From positions 12,167,759 to 12,231,758 of the forward strand of contig CM042089.1 in the NCBI GenBank assembly GCA_023512835.1: 64,000 bases of DNA. Reading direction: 5' to 3'. The DNA comes from Taxillus chinensis. Its lineage: Eukaryota; Streptophyta; Magnoliopsida; Santalales; Loranthaceae. The position numbers were made by a program, and so were the translations under genes. The notes beneath the pieces were generated by a model that did not search any database, was not told the DNA's origin, and saw only the letters and a list, made by a program, of their open reading frames with translations. Below, piece after piece: positions 1 through 12,420 of this stretch. Numbering within the stretch: position 1 is the first letter of the stretch; the number at the start of each line of letters is the position of its first letter.

Positions 1-65
1 CCAAATAATTTTGGACGTGCCCAATCATTGCGTCTTTTTTTCTCTGTTATTTTCTTTACGCCTTA

Positions 66-842
66 GAGCATGTTTGGTAAGCGTTCTCAAAACGTGATTT
101 CTGCATTTTAATACAAAAAATCGATTCTTTTTTTTGTTTGGTTAACGTATTTATTTTACGTTTTCGAAAACACGGCGTTTTGAGAACAAAAAAAATGAAA
201 ACATCATAAAGATGTTTTCAAGCTGTTCTCTCCGTGTTTTCGGTCAACGTAATGCTGCCTCTCGCCCATGCGACGCGACCACCCCCCTCCTCCCTCCCCC
301 CGCACGCCAAGCCCACTGCGACGCCACCGCTGCCCCTCCCCCTGCCACACGCCAAGCCCACTGCGACGTGACCGCTGCCCCTCCCCCTACCGCGCGCCAA
401 GCCCAGCGCGACGTGACCGCTGCCCCTCCCTCCGCCGCGCGCCAAGCTCGTGATATGACCGCTGCCCCTCCCCCCCACCTCACACCAAGCCCTCGATGCG
501 ACCGGTGCCCTTCCCCCCGCCGCCATCCAAGGCCACAGCGACTCCCCCTCTGCGCCAAGCCCACTGCAAAGGCCTGTTGCGACCCTCCCCCGCCCGGCTC
601 GACCTTCCCCCTCGGCGCAACACCCTCCTGCTGCTGGATCTCCATGCCCGGCCTGACCTCCCCCACCGGCGCAGCGTGACGCCCCCTCCCTCTAACGCTA
701 AACTGTAAAACGAAATACAGTTTTAGAGAAAACCCAGGCCAAACAAAAAATGTGTTTTTAATTTTACCAAAAACGATTTCTAAATGCAGCTTCCAAAAAA
801 TGTTTTCAGAACAGAAAACAAAAACAGGCACCAAACATACCC
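66..842. mobile_element. PIF/Harbinger (Tourist-like) non-autonomous MITE with GC-rich cargo
   Basis: The ends are imperfect inverted repeats: GAGCATGTTTGG at 66-77 against the complement of CCAAACATACCC at 831-842. Both ends are flanked by TTA (63-65 and 843-845), the target duplication usual for PIF/Harbinger and Tourist elements. The subterminal parts are AT-rich and of the same style on both arms (runs of AAAACG, TTTTC, CAAAAA). The middle, roughly 250-690, is strongly GC-rich and differs sharply from both arms. No transposase is encoded, so it would need help from an autonomous relative. The open frames in the middle come from stop-poor, low-complexity DNA and are not called as genes. 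The superfamily rests on TIR and TSD only. Confidence 0.7.
301..470. repeat. GC-rich minisatellite, unit about 45 bp, inside the MITE
   Basis: A unit beginning CGCCAAGCCC and containing GCGACGTGACCGCTGCCCCT recurs almost four times in tandem with small changes. Unit starts are near 305, 350, 395 and 440. The repeats give long open frames on both strands rich in Pro, Ala, Arg and Gly, which is expected of such DNA and is not evidence of coding. The last unit has diverged (CTCGTGATATGACC). Confidence 0.7.
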
Positions 843-845
843 TTA

Positions 846-2451
846 AGTTTTGCGCCCCTTTCTTTTTTGCTATCCTCTACAATAATTATATGGGCACAAT
901 ATACTAAAATTATATTATTTTAATGTATTACATATTAAAATAGCATGATTTTAACTTAAAAAATATGAAAATGATATAGTTTTGATGAATTGGATGATAT
1001 AAAAAATATCCTAATTCCCCAAAAATGCTTTATTTTGCGTCCTATATTAATATTATCTCTCTCTCCGGTAACGACAACGGGGGAGATGTTCTAGGACACC
1101 GTTGATGACATTATCTCTTTCCGGGTCAGCTCCGACATCATCTCCCTTGATGAAGATCTTCTCCCGACCTATCACAGCCCCAAATTCCAGGGAACCCGGA
1201 ACCAGGAACATGACTTCCCCTTGCCCGCACCCGAAAGGTCAAGGGATTGGTGACTAGCACCAATAGAGATGACACCGCAGGTGCTGTCTCAATCATACAA
1301 CCCTGTACAGTCATACATCAAGGGTAATCATGTACTTTCTCATATATCATCATGCATACAATAAGTCAAACAGTCATACAGACATCACATCATAAATAGT
1401 ATGCAAATTCAACTGTCCACGGACCCATGTCCGGAATACAAGACACAATAATATAGAATACAATAATGTATCATACATCAGAGTAGTGGGCACGTCCTCC
1501 TGGAAGAAAGTCCTCCACTAGTCTCGGGTCATACCTAAAAAAGGTAAACAACAAGTAAGGGTGAGCGACAAGCTCAGTAGGTGACCCCAAAACTCCATAT
1601 CATGCAAACATACAAGTCTATACTATATGCTCAGTGTACTCATGCACTGTGTAGTGTGCACAACATCAGGACTCAGCCTGCCCACACAGGACAGCTTGTC
1701 CACGATCCTCAACAGGATCCCAGCTTAGGGCACTCAGCCCTAGCTCCACGAGCTCAACGGCTCAACACGATCCTCAACAGGATCCCAGCTCAGGGCACTC
1801 AGCTCTACCACAGCGCTATATGCCCAGACACAGTGCCACACAGGCCTGCCATCGGCGCATATGCCTGTCACGGCCACAGCACAATATGCCTGGCCACAGT
1901 GCCACACAGACTTGTCATCGGCGCATATGCCTGCCCCGTCAACCATATACCATCATCTGTGCTTCACGGTGAAAACCCAACAAATCATAAAGCCCAAGCC
2001 CCAATTCCTCATACCAACACCAATGTGGCATTAAGGTTCACCATACTCCCTTTATAACTGAAGCCAGTCTTCACAAACCGATCATCATTCCTTTACCAAG
2101 GAAGGAGATACCCATAGGAGTTATTTTCTTGAAATAAAAATTCCCGACATTGGATCTCCATATCATAACTATGATAATCTGATTTTTGGATATTTTTCCA
2201 AGATGTCTAACCCCACTTTTCAAAAATCCACTTCTACGAAAAACTGGATTTTTCTGAGATTTTACACTAAATCCCAATTTTCACATTTTGAAAGAGTGAG
2301 AATTTGTTTTTCTAGTATTTTTCTTTGAATCCAAATGGGGGGGAATTTCATTATTTATATTGCAACTTAAGTATACTTAAATGTGGAGAGGCATAATGGT
2401 TATAATGTAAATGGTCCAGTCCAGTCAAACTGGAACTGCACTGTCCAACTG
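846..2451. other. Intergenic, no gene; probable old Gypsy LTR debris (minus orientation)
   Basis: I see no gene here. Between about 1140 and 2060 the base composition is mixed and there are internal near-repeats. The phrase CGATCCTCAACAGGATCCCA occurs at about 1702 and 1769, and GGCGCATATGCCTG at about 1852 and 1920. In style this resembles the long LTRs of plant chromovirus Gypsy elements read on the minus strand, and 4614-5600 has similar texture. The two blocks may be one LTR split by the solo LTR at 2594-4608. That is inference; no termini were found. Confidence 0.3.
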
Positions 2452-2593
2452 CTCGAGACTACTCGAAACACCTGCTCGATGCTACATTCTGCTCGACGGT
2501 CCTTGCTCGAAGCCTCTACTCGAGACTACTCGAGACACTTGCTCGAGGCTACATTCTGCTCGACGCTCCCTGCTCGAGGCCTCCGCTCGAGAC
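2452..2593. repeat. 67-bp tandem repeat rich in CTCGAG
   Basis: Two copies of a 67-bp unit lie end to end at 2452-2518 and 2519-2585, and a third begins at 2586. Each starts CTCGAGACTACTCGA and contains GCTACATTCTGCTCGACG. A diverged continuation (ACTCGAAGCTAGCCTCGAG) is found at about 4617, on the far side of the solo LTR, which shows that the LTR landed within this repeat block. Confidence 0.7.
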
Positions 2594-3390
2594 TGATAAC
2601 GTGCATTTATGCTGTTATTCTAGTGCATATTTAGGGTATTAAAGAGCATGATTAGAGCTTAATTCATCCATATTTCTTAGATATTTGCTCTAACACCCTA
2701 GGAAGATTGCTTGGCCTATATATATGTGTTTTTGAGATGTTTTAGCAGGTTTTTAGGCAATTTCATCTCATGGACACCAGCCAAATCACTTCATTTATCA
2801 AAAAAGGGACTTGTGGCAAAATGGCACCTGGCATGAGAAGGCGCCACCAAATCCCAACGCGGGGGCTTGGGGCGGTTGCCTCCCCCTTCCCCAGTGACTC
2901 CACTCTGGTCGACGCCTCCTTAGCAGCGCGGCAGACACTATGGACTCACCTGGGTCCCACTTGGGCACGTGAGAGGGGGCTGCGAGTCTGATAGGGTTCG
3001 GCTGCCGCAGGGCGATTCGGCTGCACCCGAAGCCTTAGGGGAAGCACGAAGGCCCGACAGAGAACGGCCCGCCCGTTGGAAGGATGGCAATTTGTAGCCG
3101 CCCGGCGTGCCCCGTCGGCAACCTCCCTCCCTTCAAAAGCCCGCCCAGCCCCGCCTCGCTGGACGTGGCGGCCCCTTGCTTGTCCCCGTAGGGGGGGGGG
3201 CCGTTCGGATGGGCTCCCGCCCGCCGGGGGAGTGGGGCGGTCGGCGACGTCACGGGCGGGGGCGTCTTAAGGATGGGCAAATCCTTCTTCAACGTCAAGT
3301 CTCGACTACGGCTGCCGGGGGGGGTTCTACGTCGGGCGGGGGGGGGGGCCCGGGGTTCCCCACGAATCGCCTGAACCTCGGACCATGGAT

Positions 3391-3447
<57 letters not shown>
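3391..3447. repeat. 57-base poly-G homopolymer within the solo LTR
   Basis: Every base from 3391 to 3447 is G. Shorter G runs occur just upstream (near 3190, 3317 and 3340), making 3180-3450 a G-rich island. The matching poly-Gly and poly-Pro open frames are trivial products of the run. It may be a real G-quadruplex-forming tract or an assembly/basecalling artefact. Confidence 0.95.
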
Positions 3448-3448
<1 letters not shown>

Positions 3449-3690
3449 AATCCATTTGGAGGTGCACGTCATATAGCTATATGACATGTAACATGCATCA
3501 AAGGATTTTTACATGGATCGCTTTGTTTTGTTATTTTAAACACTTTTCTCTAAAGCACCTAGTCCAAATTATGCTTGGTTCGAGTTGTATTCAAGTTGGA
3601 AGAAGAATGAAAACTACTTATCAAAACTATGTCGTTTTGATAAGTGACAACTGCTGGTGGTTAGGGCACCCATTATACTCCATGTTTCTC

Positions 3691-3698
3691 TATAAATA
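3691..3698 (+). promoter_or_regulatory. Probable TATA box of the solo LTR
   Basis: TATAAATA lies in TTTCTCTATAAATAGAGG, a good plant TATA context. A purine-rich leader with GAGAGA runs (3720-3770) follows. It would once have driven the retroelement and could start transcription towards 4608. The GAGA-rich downstream block is typical of plant core-promoter and 5' leader DNA. Confidence 0.5.
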
Positions 3699-4613
3699 GA
3701 GGTTGCAGCAGCCGTTGTTAAAGAGAGAAGAGAGGAGCACATTTTTAGAGAGAGGAGAGAGAGAGAGTCTCACGATTTAGGAGGCTAGGGTTCTAATCCT
3801 CGGGGTGGCGCTAGAGGCCGGAGGTGGAGAAAGACTTAAAGTTGGACTTCGCCGCACTGCTGAGGATGATGATCTTTATTTCTTATTGTTTATTCAAGAA
3901 CATGTGTGAGTAGTTTCCTTTATCTAGGGGAGCAATGTAGCCCCCTAAGTTGTTAAACTGATTATTTGAATATTGGATTTATTTAATTGAGATTGCATGT
4001 TTTATGAATCTGTTCTTCATCTTTTAATATCTGGGCTGTACACCTGGGTTTTCTTAGCCTTAGTCTGAGGGTGATCTTTGATTCATAACATATTTATGAT
4101 TGGTGTGACCATTATCCTGTCATGAGTATAATAATTAGGCTTTGCATGTTGATGTCATGATGACCATTCAGGCAGACAATACTTAGAAGGGCTGGCAATG
4201 ACCAATTGCAGTACCTTGGCTTAGTTATAGCATGTTATCAATTAAATAATCTCAAGAACCTTAAAATCAGTAGAAACAACATAGGGAGGTGAAGTTGTGA
4301 CCCTAGATGCCTTAAATCCTTGAATCTTAATCCTAAAAACAATTTGCTTTCTTTGTTTATTCAGAAAACCAAATAAAAATTAGATCTTTAGTTATAAAAA
4401 GAATTCATTTTTGCCAAGACATTTTATAGAGCAAGAGTAATTGAGTGGTTTGGTTTAAAAAAAACTAGAGAACTAGGCTAATCCCTGTGGGTTCGACCCC
4501 TTAATTTCTACTATTCTGTTTAGTGCAAACTATGGGAATTAATTATCTTGAAGAGAGGTTTAACGACGTTAGCTAACTCTTTTAGGGAGGCTAAAAATCT
4601 GTCTATCAGAGAC

Positions 4614-4983
4614 TCTACTCGAAGCTAGCCTCGAGCAGTTCCCTAGTCGCGAACTGCCGACTGTGTTCTTCCCCAATTCGTCCCAAAACCCAATTATACA
4701 CATTAAATCTCCATTTTTAAGCAACAATTCATCCCTATTAAGGGTTTCTAACATCATCTAGCCATAGTAGGCTACCAAACAACCTAAATCATCTAGGTTT
4801 CATGCTCAATTTCCATTTTCCCCAATTCCTAGGGTTCATCACAAATTTGCAAGATTTCATCTAATTCTTACGTGTTAATCCAATAAAACAGCAAGAAAAG
4901 GGTGAAGAATCAATGGAACACCTATCTGGAATGATTCTTGATGATTGAACGAGCTCAAAACGCCCCAAATCGAAGGCTCCAAG

Positions 4984-5029
<46 letters not shown>

Positions 5030-6230
5030 AGCTCTCCAATGCAGAAACGCTAAAATGTAACGTGGAAGCTCTCTTTCCCCCAATTTATATTTCTGTATTT
5101 TTCTTTCATTAATAAATTCCATAAATATTAATTGACCTCCCGAGGTCACGAATTTCAAATTGAGCCCGAGTACAGTCAAAACGCTCAAAATGACGAGCAC
5201 ATCACCATCCAGATATTTTCCAACCCAATTGACCGCTCAAACGCAAGGTCAACCAATAAACCCCGAAAAGTCAACAATCGGGCCACTCGGGGCCCCGACC
5301 CAGAATTGGGCCCAATTATAGTCAAAATGCTCACATTGACGAACACAATATTGTCCAGATGTTTTTAAAAACAGAGAAAGACTATTTCTCAGCCCTACCC
5401 AAATACGGATCTTTACACGGCCATCCAACTCTAACGGTCCAACCTCACCAACGCCAGATCTACTCGCTGTAGTACTCTCGGAACCCCACCCCCTAGGGTG
5501 CAGCTTCAACTATGCCGGCCTCAAAAATAGTGAAGCAGTAATCTGGACACTCAATCCCTATTGAGCGAGCTTCCATGCTTCAACAAACAAAGGTTGTCTC
5601 TTCTGGGAGTGTGCATTTCTTTGTTGTAGATCGATGTGATTCAGGCTGTCTCATGGGAGGCATATTTCTTCGGCATTGATGGTACTTGTCTATTCCATTA
5701 ATTTAATCAAATTATTCGTCAATTAGCTTTTCCAAATTACCTTATAAACTTGAATTCAGCGGTGCCCAAGATGCTGCGGGCGCCAAAAAGCAATGATTCC
5801 TAGATCTCAGAGGTATGTATCGTTTCTACCCATGCACTATATATATATATCTGCTTCTATAATCGTTGCCAAACAGGAGTTGGTGCTTATTGTACAATCT
5901 TTCATGCGTTAAATGTAAGAGCCTACTAAGTGTGAAGTCTTTCATGATCGGGCTAGTTAAATAAAACATGTAATCTTTTGCGCAATTTCTTTTTCTTTCT
6001 TGTTCTTACATGAAAATCTTTTCTGCTTTTACTAATTAAGCGAGGTTGGAAAGCTTTGAAATTGCTTAAAACTACTATGGTGGCACTCTTATGTGTGTAT
6101 TACAGCTCTGGGAATATTTAGATGTCATTGTCATAATTGCATGCTCTATGAATTTTAGATATGTATTCCACTTTTGGGGTGGAGTATAAAGACATGAGAT
6201 TTTTACTACCATACGTGCAGTGTCAAACTA
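4614..6230. other. Intergenic, no gene; LTR-like debris and a CT microsatellite
   Basis: No gene can be supported. A pure (CT)n microsatellite runs from 4984 to 5028. At 5160-5360 a segment is imperfectly duplicated: AGTCAAAACGCTCAAAATGACGAGCACA near 5174 is echoed by AGTCAAAATGCTCACATTGACGAACACA near 5322. The texture matches 1140-2060 and suggests a long Gypsy LTR read on the minus strand. The short AT-rich region 5800-6230 ends at the TTACA target site of the Copia element. Confidence 0.35.
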
Positions 6231-6235
6231 TTACA

Positions 6236-6644
6236 TGTAAACAAATAATATGAAGACCCAAGATCATGTATGTTAATCAATATCATCATATAATACTTAC
6301 CTGTTTTCTCCATAGCAGATCAAGATTGAACGCTACGTGTACGACTAGTCTTTTCCCTCTTGTTCTCTCCTTGACGGCTCAACTCAGTGGATGAGTTAGG
6401 GTTATACCACCATATATATAGAGAACAGAGGGAGTGACGTAGCCACGCAATAACCTAATGGGCCTTGTCCATCAACGAGCCTCATTAGTATATAAGGCCT
6501 ACACTGAGCCGTAAAACCATATTAAGTAGCCCAATAACAAATATATAACCTTATATGGGCCTACCTGCAGTGTCTTGTATCACAGGCTGGTTTTAATTAA
6601 CGAATCAGAATTAATGGTAGCCCAAATTTAGAAAACTTCTAACA
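6236..6644 (-). repeat. 3' LTR of the nested-host Copia element
   Basis: Read on the plus strand it starts TGTAAACAAATAATATG and ends AAAACTTCTAACA. It aligns with 12421-12628 up to CATATATATAGAGAACAGAGG, then with 22413-22633 from CTTAGCC and AATAACCTAATGGGCC to the end. It is about 409 bp. The two LTR copies differ by many substitutions and small indels, so the insertion is fairly old. Confidence 0.85.
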
Positions 6645-7396
6645 TTCTCCCACTTGGGCAACGTTAATTGCAAACTTCGAAAAACTTGAAATATTTTATT
6701 ATAGCAAAATATTTATACATATTGTAAAGAACAAAACTCTCACAATGTGTAAGAAAGACAATATCTCTAAACAAAACCTGAACCAACAAAACCATAAGTA
6801 ATGAATCATAACCGTCAATGTATCAATATACAATACAAGACGTCCATGGTTACAGTTACCTAACAATCTTGTTGTCGTAGGTCTATATGGTAGTGTAGCT
6901 AAAAACATCTCAAGTCACTTTATTGATGATGTTATTTATAGTCGGTCCTTTGATTTCCTATATCTTTAAATTATAATAAATTAAGAAACCAATTAAGCAC
7001 ATATGCCTCCCGTATGTCTCACAAACTTTATTACATGCATATTTACAGTGTTTTAGTTGAGACACACCTTAATTGGTAAAATTACCATACTTGAAATTAA
7101 ATACCAAATCTCAAGATTTTAACATATTTATCTATCACATGTATACTTCAAAGACAATAGCTCAATAGAATATATACAGATAAATCAATCAGAAGTATAC
7201 ATTTAAAGCTCATTCAAACAGATGTTTAAAGAGCAACAACAAACTCCCACTAATGAAAAATATCAAAACTTCCTAAAAGACCTATATTAAGAACATGATT
7301 CTTGAATTGTATTGGTCGGAGTCCTTTAGTAAGTGGGTCAGCAAGCATGGAGTCAGTAGAAATCTATTCAATAATGACATCGCCATTTTTCACAAA

Positions 7397-10300
7397 CTAT
7401 CGAACTGTGTGATATTTGATTTCCATATGCTTAGAACTGCTTGAGCTTTTGTTGTTCTTTGAGAAGAACACTGTAGCACTATTATCACAATAAATCATAA
7501 GAGGTCTCTCAATAGAGTTGACAATCTTCAGGCATAATATAAAATTCATTAACCATATAGCCTGAGACACAACACCATAGCATGCCATAAATTCTGCTTG
7601 CATAGTAGATGATGTTAAAGTAGTCCGTTTCACATTTTTCCATGAAAAAGCTCCTCCAACTAGCATGAAAATATACCCTGATGTTGACCTAAGATCATCT
7701 GAACAACCAGCAAAGTCTGAATCAGTGAAGCCAACAACTTCTAAATTGTCAACCCTTTTGTAAACCAACATGTGATTCTTAGTACGTTGCAAGTATCTCA
7801 TAACCTTCTTAATTGGAACCCAATAGTCTCTACCTGGATTAGACAGATATCTCCTAAGAACACTAACAGTGTAAGCAATGTCAGGTCTAGTATAAACCTG
7901 AGTATACATCAAGCTTCCAACTGCACTACTATAAGGTATATATGTCATTGAGTCTTTGTCTATATCATTCTTAGGACACTGATGCTTATTAAATTTATCT
8001 CCTTTCACAATTGGTACTTCATCCGGCTTACAAGGTTGCATAGAAAATCTCTAAAGTACCTTATCGATATAAGTTTTTTTTTTTTTGAGAAAAGGCCTAA
8101 CATCCCAAGAGATCTATCTTTATGAATATCTATACCAAGTACATATTTGGCTTCTTGCAAGTCTTTTATATCAAAAGAATGTGATAACATATCCTTAGTA
8201 TTATTCAATAGTGCTAAATCATTACTATCCAACATGATATCATCAATAAAAAGTACCTAAATGATAACCTTACTCCCACTAGCCTTCATATAGGACACAT
8301 TGGTCAAATGGATTCTCTAAAAAATTAAGAGAAGTCACTACCTCATCAAACCTCAAGTACCATTGTCATGAAGCTTATTTTAACCATAAATGGATTTCTT
8401 CAATTTATAAACCATGTGTTCATATCCTTCTATGATAAAACCTTTTGGTTTAGCCATATAAACATTCTCTGATACACTACCATTTAGAAATACAGTCTTT
8501 ACATCTATCTGATGTAACTCAAGATCATAATGAGCAATAAAAGCCATAACAATTCTAAAGGCTTCTTTGAAAGAAATAGGAGAATAAGTCTCACTATAAT
8601 TAATACCTACTTCTTGAGTATACCCCTTTGCAATTAATCTGGCCTTGAAACGGTTAATGTTCCCATGAACATCTTTCTTGGTTTTAAACACCCATTTGCA
8701 TGCAATTTCATTTTGACCCTCAGGAAGTTCTATAAGCTCCCACACATTATTAGAAGTCATAAATTGCATTTCATTATTCATGGCTCAAATCACTCCTTAA
8801 ACTAAGACCCATCCATAGCTGCTCTATAAGAGATAGGATCAATAATTTGAGTTGAGGAATCTTCTCCAACAAAAAACATAATAATCATCAAATATGACAG
8901 ATCTTCTTTCTCTTGAGGATCTTCGAGGTGGAATTACTTCTAAAAGAAGATTCTCAGTTTGTGTAGTAACACCGCTATTATTTAAATTCTCTAGCTACTT
9001 GCTAATTTTTATCCTCTGTTGAGGTCAATTCTGAGAATCCATCAACTATTGGTGGAATAGGCATGATAACAACTTCATTGTGTGAATTTGATATAGTAGC
9101 TGGAGAATGAACTAAATCTACCACATCATGTTCTAAGAATTTTGTTGTTAATGATTTTACAATTCTGCTACCTCCAATATTATAATATAAACAATATCCC
9201 TTTAAATGTTCTGGATATCCAATGAAATAACACCAAACTTTTGGAATCTAATTTCTTTTCTAAAGAATTAAATAACCTTACTTCTACTGGACATCCCCAA
9301 ACACGGAAATAATTAAGACTAGGCTTTCTCTTAATCCAGTGCTTAAAAGGCATCTTTGGAACAAATATACTAGACACTCTATTAAGATATACATAGCAAT
9401 TTTCAAGGATTCTCCCCATAAATAACCAAGCAAAATTAGAACTATTCATCATACTTCTTACCATATTCATGAGAGTACGATTCCATCTTTCTACCATGCC
9501 ATTTTATTTAGGACTATCGGGCATGATATACTATGAAACAATTCCACAAATTTCTAAAAACTTTGCAAAGAACTCATTTATTAATCTAATCACCATGTTT
9601 CCCATAGTACTCACCACCTCTATCTAATCTCACAATCTCCACAGTTTTATCTAATTTTTCTCCACCTCTAACTTGAAAATCTTAAACTTCTCCAAAGCAT
9701 AATATATTTCTTTAATCAAGTAAACATATCCATAATGAGAATAGTCATCAATAAAAGTAATAAAATATTTATTTTCACACATAGTAACTTGATATGGACC
9801 ACTTATATTTGTATGAATAATGTCCAAAGGCCAGAACTACGAATGACAATTTCTTTAGTTTTAGTAAGCTTTCTCTGAAGGACAATCAATACAAATATGC
9901 TCATCATCATAATCAAGAGAAGGGAGTGAATATTCTTTAACTAGTCGTTGTACTTGATCTTTTGAAATATATAACCCAAACGATTATGCCAAAGAGTAAA
10001 ACATTTATCGTTAGATCTGACTTTCTAAGAAATTAAAGATTTAGTGATATTTGATTCATAGAATAAGATACCAAAGATAATTTATAAAGACCATTAGATA
10101 GCATACCAGAACCAATAACTTTTGAATTCAAAGATAATTGCATTGTTTCATCATGAAAAGAACAACCAAAACCAGACTTGTCCAAAACAAAAATAGAAAT
10201 CAAGTTCCTCCTAAAAGTGGGTATATAGAAAATATTATCTAAAACAAGCTTAAAAACCAGATTCTAAAAATAGATAACAACTATAGTGGATTCTACGTAT

Positions 10301-10400
10301 GATCTATTATTTCCCATCTTTAGATTTGTCTCTCATTCATTTGGTTCCCTTAGCTTTTTAAACCCTTACAAGGTCATAGTTATATAGGCAAGCACCACTA
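7397..10400 (-). pseudogene. Degenerate Copia pol (integrase, reverse transcriptase, RNase H)
   Basis: Pieces in minus-strand order are as follows. A GAG-pre-integrase remnant near 9990 reads FTLWHNRLGY. The integrase C-terminal part is at 9180-9497 (MVERWNRTLMN; FRVWGCP). Reverse transcriptase is at 8380-8781 (CKWVFKTKKD, ARLIAKGYTQ, YSETYSPIS, DVKTVFLNG), followed by FIDDIML as the YxDD box near 8240, and continues at 8005-8235. RNase H is at 7397-8041 (DSDFAGC, STSGYIF, STMQAEF, CDNSA, SKHMEIKYH). It resembles the TNT1-type Copia group. Stops and frameshifts separate every piece, so no functional polyprotein remains. Confidence 0.85.
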
Positions 10401-11709
10401 TCTAACTACCAAGAATCGGGAGCAACATTTAACACATTAATAGAATTGTGTTGTTATTCACATCAAAAGAGAGCGCAAAAAAGTAAATACAACCGATCAA
10501 TGTACATGTTTATTTAATGAGTTCAAGTATCACAATATTAAATCAAGATTTCATAATTTTTGTCACAAACTCCATTTGGGTAGAATCAAGCAAGAAAATT
10601 AGAAACTTTCCTTCGGGATATTTAAAATAAATAAATTAATTAAAATATAATGATAGTTAATAAACTTATTACTTTTGGGCAAATAAGCTATCTAAATCAT
10701 TAAATTTTACATCCCAAATGCCCATCAATTAATACACGTGTCATTATACAAGGATCACCATAAAGTGAAAACAAGCATAATACAATTTGTTATAAATATC
10801 TTATATGGGCAAACACAATATACAATATATAAAACATTCATGTGTCGTTGTAAATGAATCACTTTGGTGATCAAACATCTGCAATACAATATGAATTTTC
10901 AAAACATATCAACCTCGAGAGAAAAACTAATGTGTCACCAAGAAGGACTACTTTAGCAGATCAAACATACATGACAATGTGATCTCACCTCACTTAAGCT
11001 CATTATATTTAAATTAAATATCACTCCACATGTATACCCGTGCTCATTTGAATGAGATACAATACTATATGTACCTCCACGTAATATAACAATAAGTTAC
11101 ATTACAATATATCAATAGGTGAAAATAATAAAACTAATTTAATTTAATATTTAAAGTAAATTATTCACAACTTGTTAATATTTTACATATATATAAATAT
11201 GCATATATACAAAAACTATAATTTAATATCTCTAGATATAGTCCTTTTTTTTATTTTATGAATGGCCCATGATTATTGTTGTTGTTTGGCTATCCAATAA
11301 TAATAATTATTATTATAATAATGCAACCATGAGAACATACTTAAATTGAACCCGTACGTATCATCTTAACCTTTGTGCCACAATATGACATATATGTTCC
11401 ATCCGCTTTATAAATAAATGTTCAAATGTTCCCATAAATAATAATCATGTATATTATTATGGCATAACTATAAATAAATTAATTAATTAAAATTTAATGA
11501 GACCTAAAGAATCCATCAACCCATATGCCTAAAGTATCTTATATTTATCCCTTTAGTAATCCGCTAAAGGAATTTCTTTATGATTTGGTCAACCCATCCA
11601 GCTTGACTATTCTAAGATTTGTTGAATTCAACTCAATAATTTACACTTCCCTATTTGGCATAAGATACGTATGCTTATCCTTTGGAAACGTGTGCATGTT
11701 TTGACCAAA

Positions 11710-11776
<67 letters not shown>

Positions 11777-12420
11777 GAAAAAACAAAAGTAATTTTCCCT
11801 TTTTTTAAGGCATGAAATGATGAAAAACATAACAACCTCTCTCTCAAACCCTTTTGCTTTATTTCATGAAATTAATATGCACCAATAATTTAATTAAACA
11901 ATATTATGCATCCCAATTGTGTCACACGCCTATCAATTAATGACCCATTGTTAATTAGGTTTATATGATTCCATTTGACTAACCTACACCCATATTAATC
12001 CATTATCTACACATGCGGTGGCGAGCGGGAGAGAAGCAAAGAAGGGATAAAGACGTGACTCGACATTGACGTGAGGCATGCGAGGGATCATCTCCGACAA
12101 AGCCTAGCTTACAGAACGTGCCTTAAAGACCAAATCCGGGAAAATCGGACACCTGATTCGTCGACTACTTTGACTTTCTTTGCCGCAAAGACTCGTGCGG
12201 TGCTTTGCCAAATGTAGGATGATGCATGAGAATAGAGGCGACGTTGCGCTGCGTCTGGTCATTGAGATGGCGGGGCACAACGGTGATGTTTCATTTGAGA
12301 TGGGTTCACGGTCATCGTCCTGAGAGGATAAGGAATCGTGTGGAGGAAAGAAGACGATTTTTTAAAAAAATTATAATAAAGACAGAATATTGATAACACA
12401 CATCCAAGCTCGATACCACA
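10401..12420. other. Copia internal region lacking a recognisable gag; AAT microsatellite
   Basis: This part should hold gag and the 5' leader of the minus-strand Copia element, but I found no gag or zinc-knuckle reading frame. It is AT-rich, with a pure (AAT)n array at about 11709-11776, which yields a poly-Ile frame that should be ignored. A less AT-rich block follows at 12000-12350. Gag has been lost or has decayed past recognition, or this was a gag-less derivative. Confidence 0.5.

Larger units (their letters stand above)
2594..4608 (+). mobile_element. Solo LTR of a Tat/Athila-like Ty3/Gypsy element
   Basis: The block starts TGATAACGTGCATTTATG and ends CTGTCTATCA, so it has TG...CA ends (TGATA/TATCA). 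A perfect 5-bp duplication GAGAC flanks it at 2589-2593 and 4609-4613. No protein domains lie inside and only one LTR is present, as expected after recombination between two LTRs. It carries a TATA box at 3691 and, near its 3' end, a CCCTGTGGGTTCGACCCC phrase that I associate with Tat/Athila-type LTRs. Orientation follows from the TATA box and the U5-like end. About 2830-3450 is unusually GC-rich for the element and includes the poly-G tract. Confidence 0.7.

Noticed and set aside
212..834. Long open frames of Pro/Arg/Ala on both strands
   Set aside because: They come from the GC-rich minisatellite in the MITE; no domain, no splice context, and equally open on both strands.
3035..3699. Poly-Gly and poly-Pro proteins near the G run
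   Set aside because: Trivial translations of the 57-base homopolymer inside a solo LTR.
4984..5028. CT array considered as a CRISPR-like or regulatory array
   Set aside because: A simple dinucleotide microsatellite; no spacers.
5590..5830. Possible exon with GTATGT donor after AGATCTCAGAG
   Set aside because: No frame across it gives a protein-like block, and no partner exon was found.
11641..11847. Poly-Ile reading frame
   Set aside because: A translation of the (AAT)n microsatellite in the Copia element.
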